A stretch of 10,377 nt of DNA from Desulfoplanes sp. (lineage in GTDB: Bacteria; Desulfobacterota; Desulfovibrionia; Desulfovibrionales; Desulfomicrobiaceae), in the NCBI GenBank assembly GCA_028708105.1, contig JAQVZR010000032.1, positions 1 through 10,377 on the forward strand. The letters run 5' to 3'. The translations under genes and the position numbers were made by a program. This document shows, one piece after another, positions 5,418 through 10,377 of this stretch (its first letter is position 1; each line of letters begins with the position of its first letter). A model generated the notes under the pieces. It ran no database searches and was not told the DNA's origin. It saw only the letters and a list, made by a program, of their open reading frames with translations.

Positions 5418-7991
5418 ATGCCGATAGATATTCCGGCGCCCCTATCCCCCATGAAAGAATTACTCCCTTTGTTTCCTCGACCCAGTCATTATCTGGGTAA
5501 CGAGATTAACAGTGTGCATAAGCATCCGGCCGATGTTGCCGTCCGCCTGGCTCTGATTTTTCCTGATCTGTATGAGGTGGCAATGTCCTATCTTGGTCAG
5601 AAAATTCTTTATGATCTGGCCAACCGAAGGGACGATTGCTGGGCGGAACGGGCCTTTGCCCCCAGTGAAGAGGTTGCAGCTCTGCTCAAGGAATATCATG
5701 TTCCCCTGGCCTCTCTGGAATCCGATACACCTCTTGGAGATTTTCATGCCCTGGCCTTCAGTATCACCCATGAGCTATGTTATACCAATATTTTGTATAT
5801 GCTCGATCTGGCTGGTATTCCTTTCTATTCCCAAGACAGGGACCAGCGTTTTCCGCTGATTATCGCCGGGGGGGGATGTACCCTGAATGCGGAACCCGTG
5901 GCTCCTTTTTTTGATATCATGGTCCTTGGGGACGGTGAAGAAGTACTGATGGATATTATTGATGCCATCAAGGCCGGGGAACGTGCCGGGGCATCCCGCC
6001 ATGAGCTTCTTTGTTCCATGGCTAAAATCCATGGTGTGTATGTGCCCGCCTTTTTCAAAGAGCAGGGTGCAGGCAAGCCTTTATGTCCCGTTGATCCTAC
6101 CTTTGCAGAGCTTGAAAAACGCAGTGTGGCGGACATCAATACCATTTCTTTCCCCACCCGACATATTCTGCCCTATGGTAAACCGGTGCATGACCGGTTT
6201 ACCGTCGAAATTGCCCGGGGATGTACTCGAGGATGCCGTTTCTGTCACGCCGGGATGGTCTATCGTCCGGCCCGTGAGCGTTCCCTGGCTGAGCTTGGAA
6301 GGATCATAACCCAGGGGCTGAAAGAAACGGGGTATGAAGAAATTTCTTTTCTTTCCCTGAGTACTGGTGATTTTTCAGCCTTCCAGGGACTGTTTATGCA
6401 GACATATGCCCAATGTCGTCAACAGCAGGTTTCCATCTCTCTCCCTTCCCTGCGGGCTGGGTCGCTGAATGAGTCTCTGCTTTCGCGTATGGCTGAAATA
6501 CGGCATACGGGGATGACGGTCGCCCCTGAGGCCGGGACCCAACGTCTTCGTGACGTGATCAACAAGGGAATCACGGAAGAGGAGATCCTGGAACATTGTC
6601 GTAAGGTCTTTGCCCATGGCTGGCAGGGGATCAAACTCTATTTCATGATCGGGTTGCCCACGGAAACCAAAGAAGACTTGGATGGTATTCTGGAACTCTG
6701 TCGCAAGGTTCGGGAAACCGCTGGAAAAAGTGTCAAGCGTTTACAGATTTCTGCCGCCATCTCTCCTTTTGTTCCTAAGCCGCATACTCCCTTCCAATGG
6801 GAACCCCAGATTTCCATGCAGCATATTGAAGAGAGTATTCAGTATCTGAGAGAGATTTTTAAGCCATACCGATTTTTTCAGCTCAAATGGCACCATTCGC
6901 ATATGAGCTTTCTGGAAGGTATTTTTTCCCGGGGAGACCGGGCTCTGGCTCCGGTTGTTGAAAAGGCGTTTATGAAAGGCGCGCTGTTCTCCAGTTGGTC
7001 TGATCATCTCAATCTGGCTGCCTGGCTGGAAGCCATGGAAGAATGCGGACTTGATCCCCAGGCCTATGTCGGTGCACGGGATCTGGATGCTGTCCTGCCC
7101 TGGGATCATATTAATGCAGGAGTGAGCAAGCGATTTTTAAAGGCCGAACGCAGTCGCGCTTTCCAGGAAAAGCTTTCTCCGGATTGCCGTTACAATCCCT
7201 GTCGCAATTGTGGCGTTTGTGAGTCAGAAGGGCATCCTTCCATCCTGAAACAGACCGGCGAGGCTCCGCTCCGACACGTGCTGAATAATCCCAACCGTGA
7301 TCAGGCGGATCATGACGAACCCCGTATCGAAGTGCCGCGCCAGGAAGATCTCATCCGCAAGGCATGCCATTACAGAATCTGGTACCAGAAACTTGGCCTT
7401 GCTATCTATCTGAGTCAGCTTGAGTTGCAGAAAATTTTTGAGCGAGCGATGCGCCGAGGCGGTCTGGCCACCAGTTTTTCAGCCGGGTATAATCCGTCTC
7501 CTCTGATGGCTTTTGGTATGGCTCTGCCGGTAGGTGTCGGCAGTCAGGCTGAGTGGGTGAATGTCTATTTTCGCGAAGAAGTGAGCGAAGAAGATATCGT
7601 GAGCCGTTTGAAGGGACAACTTCCTGAAGGAATGCGGGTTGTGGCTGCGCAACAGCTGGGGGCCGCCAAAAAACAGCCTCAGGCCGTTGCTGAAGAATAT
7701 GTCTTGCAATTCAAGGGCACCAGAAAAGAGATGGATGAACATCGTGCACAGTGGACAAACTTTGTTGCCGGAGATTCTTTTCTGATGGACAAAAAGAGTA
7801 AGCTCGGCAAGGTGGTACCTGTCAATCTCAGACCGTTTGTGAAAGAGAGCTCTCTGGAGGATGGTGACCGTTTACGTGTGGTATTTGATTGGGAACAGGG
7901 ATATGTCAATCCCCTTACTCTGGTTACATCGGTATGCCAGCACATGAGCCCGATGACCTTTTCCATGACCAAGGAACGGCAACTTTTCTAA
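5418..7991 (+). CDS. TIGR03960-type radical SAM protein fused to DUF2344 (TIGR03936)
   Basis: This large 857-aa cytoplasmic protein belongs to the TIGR03960 radical SAM family with a C-terminal TIGR03936/DUF2344 domain. Substrate and reaction are unknown; the neighbourhood of homologues in other genomes (ribosomal protein and RNase E/G genes) hints at RNA-linked work. Residues 40-215 form the B12-binding-like N-terminal region (FPDLYEVAMSYLGQKILYDL, 48-67; IAGGGCTLNAEP, 149-160; GDGEE, 171-175), without an obvious DxHxxG cobalamin motif. The radical SAM site is C269-x3-C273-x2-C276 (RGCTRGCRFCHAG), followed by the barrel with SLPSLRAG (341-348) and VAPEAGTQRLR (368-378). A cysteine cluster C590, C595, C598, C601 precedes the DUF2344 domain (about 650-845; YLSQLELQKIFERAMRR, AGYNPSP). 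An in-frame TAA at 5412 makes the ATG at 5418 the first possible start. It has only a distant GGAG (16 bases), and ATG 5454 is an alternative nearer the usual family start. Confidence 0.92.
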   Translation: MPIDIPAPLSPMKELLPLFPRPSHYLGNEINSVHKHPADVAVRLALIFPDLYEVAMSYLGQKILYDLANRRDDCWAERAFAPSEEVAALLKEYHVPLASLESDTPLGDFHALAFSITHELCYTNILYMLDLAGIPFYSQDRDQRFPLIIAGGGCTLNAEPVAPFFDIMVLGDGEEVLMDIIDAIKAGERAGASRHELLCSMAKIHGVYVPAFFKEQGAGKPLCPVDPTFAELEKRSVADINTISFPTRHILPYGKPVHDRFTVEIARGCTRGCRFCHAGMVYRPARERSLAELGRIITQGLKETGYEEISFLSLSTGDFSAFQGLFMQTYAQCRQQQVSISLPSLRAGSLNESLLSRMAEIRHTGMTVAPEAGTQRLRDVINKGITEEEILEHCRKVFAHGWQGIKLYFMIGLPTETKEDLDGILELCRKVRETAGKSVKRLQISAAISPFVPKPHTPFQWEPQISMQHIEESIQYLREIFKPYRFFQLKWHHSHMSFLEGIFSRGDRALAPVVEKAFMKGALFSSWSDHLNLAAWLEAMEECGLDPQAYVGARDLDAVLPWDHINAGVSKRFLKAERSRAFQEKLSPDCRYNPCRNCGVCESEGHPSILKQTGEAPLRHVLNNPNRDQADHDEPRIEVPRQEDLIRKACHYRIWYQKLGLAIYLSQLELQKIFERAMRRGGLATSFSAGYNPSPLMAFGMALPVGVGSQAEWVNVYFREEVSEEDIVSRLKGQLPEGMRVVAAQQLGAAKKQPQAVAEEYVLQFKGTRKEMDEHRAQWTNFVAGDSFLMDKKSKLGKVVPVNLRPFVKESSLEDGDRLRVVFDWEQGYVNPLTLVTSVCQHMSPMTFSMTKERQLF

Positions 7992-8007
7992 TTTCTTCTG
8001 GAAACCG

Positions 8008-8068
8008 GATACCTTACAAAAAAAGCGGGGACTCATGCATACGAGTCTCCGCTTTTTTGTAAGGTATC
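8008..8068. terminator. Long bidirectional terminator hairpin
   Basis: GATACCTTAC-A7-GCGGGGACTC (8008-8034) pairs with GAGTCTCCGC-T6-GTAAGGTATC (8043-8068) across an 8-nt loop. There is one G·T pair and a single-base bulge where seven A face six T. The A- and T-tracts flank the GC core, so either strand reads as core hairpin plus U-run. It sits between the stop of the radical SAM gene (7991) and that of the convergent coiled-coil gene (8164). The outer extra arms make the stem unusually long. Confidence 0.9.
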
Positions 8069-8163
8069 TGCAGGGGGGGTGGGCGGTAGCCTGTGCGGGA
8101 CCGAATACTGTGTGTTACAGGGAAGATGGATACCATTTCCAAAACGTTCCTGATCCTGGACCG

Positions 8164-9054
8164 TTATGATGATTCCTCGTGTTTTTTTTGTTTCAGCCAG
8201 TTCATAATTTCGGCATCTTTTTCGAGCACAGGCATGGGAGATTGAGATTGCGCTGCATCTTTTTCTCCGGGCGTATGTTTGCGGCGTATGATCAGAAAGA
8301 TGATCAGGCTCAGCAGAACGACCCCGAGGATGGTCAATAGGCCGTACGTAATCACCTGAGTCAGGGACTGATGGATGTCCTGGAGTTCGGATTGGGAGCG
8401 CTCCTGGAGACCGGCGAGGGTTGCATTGAGATTTTCGAGGGAGGATAGATGATTCAGGGCCTTTTTGTGTTGGGAACTGATCACTGTCTCGAGTTCCTGG
8501 ACCTGCTTTTGTCCGGCAGCTAAGGCTTTTTGCAGGGCATTGATCTCCGTATGGATTTTTTCAATATTTGAGGTCTGGGTGCTGTCGGCGGTAGAGATTG
8601 TCTGGGTGGTTTTTGTGAAGCGCTGGTTTGTTGATGTGCTCAGATCAGAGATTTCTTTTTGTAGTTCTTTTTGTTCTCCAAGCAGGGACGAGAGCGTTGT
8701 TCCAATTTTTGTTTGCTCTTTTTCCTGCCCTTTTTTTATCTGGGCAATAGCATTTCCCAGATTTTCACTGAGTTCCAGTGCGTTTGAATTCGTGGTGTTG
8801 AGTGCGTCGAGAACCCGGAGGATATCTCGGTCATGGGTTGCTACGGTTTTTTGCACCGTGGCGAATTCTTTGCGTATGCTGGTTATTTCAAGCTGTTGAG
8901 CTGCACTGGATTTTTGGAGCTCAAAAATTTGATTCTCCATGGCAAGAAGCTTGGTGTCACGAATGTTTTCAATGGACGAGGTGCTGTTCTGTGCCGATGC
9001 CAGAGCGGGAAGCACGACAAAGCATGCGATGAACAGTATCTTTTTCAGAAACAT
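8164..9054 (-). CDS. Secreted coiled-coil protein with C-terminal TM anchor, function unknown
   Basis: No named family is recognised. I chose the ATG at 9054, with AGAGG eight bases upstream; a TTG two codons earlier is less likely. The 296-aa product begins with a good Sec signal peptide (MFLKKILFIACFVVLPALASA, cut before QNS). Residues about 28-230 are a low-complexity, Q/E/K/S/T-rich helical region with leucine/isoleucine heptads and no aromatic residues over long spans, typical of a coiled-coil rod. A single strong TM helix follows (about 235-256, ending FLIIRRK), then a ~38-residue hydrophilic tail with MNWLKQKKHEE. Positive-inside reading puts the rod in the periplasm and the tail in the cytoplasm. 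It may act as a spacer, tether or signalling stalk in the envelope. Upstream on the same strand lies the OmpA-like gene, separated by a terminator and a promoter, so it is likely monocistronic. Confidence 0.8.
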   Translation of the reverse strand: MFLKKILFIACFVVLPALASAQNSTSSIENIRDTKLLAMENQIFELQKSSAAQQLEITSIRKEFATVQKTVATHDRDILRVLDALNTTNSNALELSENLGNAIAQIKKGQEKEQTKIGTTLSSLLGEQKELQKEISDLSTSTNQRFTKTTQTISTADSTQTSNIEKIHTEINALQKALAAGQKQVQELETVISSQHKKALNHLSSLENLNATLAGLQERSQSELQDIHQSLTQVITYGLLTILGVVLLSLIIFLIIRRKHTPGEKDAAQSQSPMPVLEKDAEIMNWLKQKKHEESS

Positions 9055-9097
9055 GAGCAAAACCTCTTGGTGTAAGCGGTGCTGAGGGCATCATCAG

Positions 9098-9126
9098 TAT
9101 ATAAACAACGGAATCCATATCTTCAA
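9098..9126 (-). promoter_or_regulatory. Candidate sigma-70 promoter of the coiled-coil gene
   Basis: Reading the - strand, TTGAAG (9126-9121) and TATATA (9103-9098) are separated by exactly 17 bp. Transcription would start about 35-40 bases before the ATG at 9054, and the site lies after the terminator of the upstream gene. Both hexamers are near consensus (four to five of six). Confidence 0.5.
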
Positions 9127-9255
9127 TCGTTTCGTTTGTCCAAGGAATAAAGAGGGTTGTCAGCAAACCTGCATATCGCGGCGGCGTTTTGAGATGGTAC
9201 CTGTGGGGATGTATTGTGTTCTCCGCCCGTTTTTTGTGCAATAGATTCCCAAAAG

Positions 9256-9289
9256 AAAAAGGGACTTCCAAATTTTGGAAGCCCCTTTT
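9256..9289 (-). terminator. Rho-independent terminator of the OmpA-like gene
   Basis: On the - strand AAAAGGGGCTTCC (9289-9277) pairs with GGAAGTCCCTTTTT (9269-9256), the stem extending into an A/T loop and running into T's. The one non-Watson-Crick position is a G·U on the - strand but an A/C mismatch on +, so it favours - strand termination. It starts about 30 bases after the TAA of the OmpA-like gene. Confidence 0.88.
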
Positions 9290-9320
9290 CCCTGGTTTCT
9301 CAAAGACCTGCTAATACTCT

Positions 9321-10377
9321 TTAACGGGTCATGTATGCTCCGGAAATGATGACTTGGACCCGTCTGTTTTTCTGTCTGCCTTTGGAGGTGGCGTTATCCA
9401 CTATGGGACGGGATTCGCCATATCCTCTGGCGGTAATAACAGAAGGATCAACATTGCATTTCTTGGTGAGATAATCCATGACACTCTGGGCGCGTTTCAA
9501 GGAGAGCTTCTGGTTATATTCAGCAGTGCCCAGGCTGTCGGTGTGCCCTTCTATGACGGCGGAGACATTCTCATGGTGGATCAGGAACATGGCAATTTCT
9601 TCCAGTTTCTGATTATAGACGGGCCTAATGATGGCTTTGTCCAGATCGAATTCAATATTCAGATCGATGCTGATAGGTTCCGGACAGCCCTGAGCATTCA
9701 CGGCAAAGTCTGCTGGCGTCGCGGGGCATGCATCCAGGTAGTCGGGGACGCCGTCACCGTCGGTGTCCAGAGGACATCCTTTGGCATCGACTTGAACGCC
9801 TGCCTGGGTATCAGGGCATTCATCCATATAATCGGCAACGCCATCACCGTCAGTATCCAGCGCGCATCCCTGTGCATTGACAGCTACCCCCATGGGGGTG
9901 TTGGGACATTGGTCGATGTTGTTTGGAACGCCGTCTTTATCATCGTCGGCTGCGACCCTGTAAAAGACCTGACGGACGAAATCCGATCTGTTTTCCTGAC
10001 TCTGTAAATCCGTGATTTTGTAACTTACGGAACATGAATTCAGGCTGGCGATATCATCCAAGAGTTTCTGGTCCTTGGCCCTATCAGCCAGGCTGATGAC
10101 ATGGATGCACAGCTCTGAATGATATTTTTGATACAATTTTTGTGCTGTTTTGATCGGGTCGGGGCCAATGTTATTGCCGCCATCGGAGATAAGGATAAGT
10201 GCTTTTGTACCTTTCATGCAGCCGATAAGGGGGTCCATGGCGGCAAAGCCTTTACCCAGCGGGGTTGGGTTGCCTATAAATCCCCAGGTGAGGATATCGG
10301 TCGGTAGTGTTGTGATGGCCTTTCCATAGGCCGCACGGTTGTAAACCTGGGCCTCGCTGTATGTTCTAAGAGGGACC
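9321..10377 (-). CDS. vWA + calcium-repeat + OmpA outer-envelope protein, 5' partial
   Basis: The frame is open to the right edge of the window, so the N-terminus (and any signal or lipobox) is missing; 351 residues are visible. First comes a von Willebrand A domain: NPTPLGKGF (36-44) supplies the MIDAS threonine and ILISDGGNNIG (61-71) the MIDAS-region aspartate (D65). Next are three Ca-binding, thrombospondin-3-like repeats of 30 residues (144-233: D-x-D-x-D-G-V-x-D-x-x-D-x-C-P, with a paired GC). Last is an OmpA peptidoglycan-binding domain (236-346: FDLDKAIIRP, EGHTDSLGTAEYN, LSLKRAQSV, NRRV), with D280 and an NRR arginine as the usual diaminopimelate ligands. Such proteins anchor the outer envelope to peptidoglycan. 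The vWA domain suggests metal-dependent protein binding, perhaps an adhesion or assembly role; this is inferred. The internal ATG at 10238 falls inside the vWA domain and is not the true start. Confidence 0.9.
   Translation of the reverse strand, partial: VPLRTYSEAQVYNRAAYGKAITTLPTDILTWGFIGNPTPLGKGFAAMDPLIGCMKGTKALILISDGGNNIGPDPIKTAQKLYQKYHSELCIHVISLADRAKDQKLLDDIASLNSCSVSYKITDLQSQENRSDFVRQVFYRVAADDDKDGVPNNIDQCPNTPMGVAVNAQGCALDTDGDGVADYMDECPDTQAGVQVDAKGCPLDTDGDGVPDYLDACPATPADFAVNAQGCPEPISIDLNIEFDLDKAIIRPVYNQKLEEIAMFLIHHENVSAVIEGHTDSLGTAEYNQKLSLKRAQSVMDYLTKKCNVDPSVITARGYGESRPIVDNATSKGRQKNRRVQVIISGAYMTR
9678..9947 (-). repeat. Three 90-bp in-gene repeats (calcium-binding linker)
   Basis: Three consecutive 30-codon units (9947-9858, 9857-9768, 9767-9678) encode D-x-D-x-D-G-V-x-x-x-x-D-x-C-P-x-T ... 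V-N/D-A-x-G-C. Units two and three match best (DTDGDGV both times); unit one is divergent (DDDKDGVPNNID). They form the rod-like linker between the vWA and OmpA domains, and each aspartate set should bind calcium. The near-identity of units two and three points to duplication. Confidence 0.85.

Noticed and set aside
8969..9271. 100-aa - strand frame between the OmpA-like terminator and the coiled-coil gene
   Set aside because: It overlaps the terminator, the candidate promoter and the signal-peptide codons in another frame, and has no domain or ribosome site.

Overview
The window looks like chromosomal DNA of a Desulfobacterota (former Deltaproteobacteria) species, probably close to the Desulfovibrionales. 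This rests on gene content: a YihY/BrkB membrane protein with a winged-helix tail, a long radical-SAM (TIGR03960-like) plus DUF2344 fusion, a lone Sm-like small protein, a vWA–Ca-repeat–OmpA protein, and a moderate-GC background with SD-led genes. No species call is possible from sequence reading alone. No phage, IS, CRISPR array, tRNA or rRNA was recognised.

Layout. Bases 2-61 are the last codons of a UVR-motif protein, most likely uvrB. On the + strand follow a two-TM RCK-domain potassium channel (117-1208), a YihY/BrkB membrane protein (1326-2291) and an overlapping Rrf2-like winged-helix ORF (2249-2668). That ORF looks like the detached C-terminal domain of the same YihY protein, in the -1 frame. 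A 405-bp stretch (2669-3073) between convergent genes carries a striking GC-rich palindrome. On the - strand cvpA and mazG form an overlapping pair (4427 to 3074). A 544-bp stretch between divergent genes (4428-4971) holds small repeats and hairpins but no convincing gene. Next on + are a 115-aa Sm-like protein (4972-5319) with its own terminator and an 857-aa radical SAM/DUF2344 protein (5418-7991). A long, nearly perfect bidirectional terminator hairpin (8008-8068) separates the latter from the convergent - strand genes. These are a secreted or membrane-anchored coiled-coil protein (9054-8164, with a candidate promoter at 9098-9126) and, upstream of it, a vWA + calcium-binding repeat + OmpA protein that runs off the right edge (10377-9321) and ends in its own terminator.

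How the genes relate. cvpA-mazG is the only tightly coupled pair: the mazG GTG start lies inside the end of cvpA. The OmpA-like protein (peptidoglycan anchoring, cell surface) and the coiled-coil protein (periplasmic rod with one TM helix) are both envelope proteins on one strand, but a terminator and a promoter between them suggest separate transcription. The remaining genes look like independent housekeeping or envelope units. The most noteworthy items are the non-canonical potassium-channel filter, the split YihY gene, the Sm-like protein, and the four-cysteine cluster of the radical SAM protein. No clearly new multi-gene system is evident.
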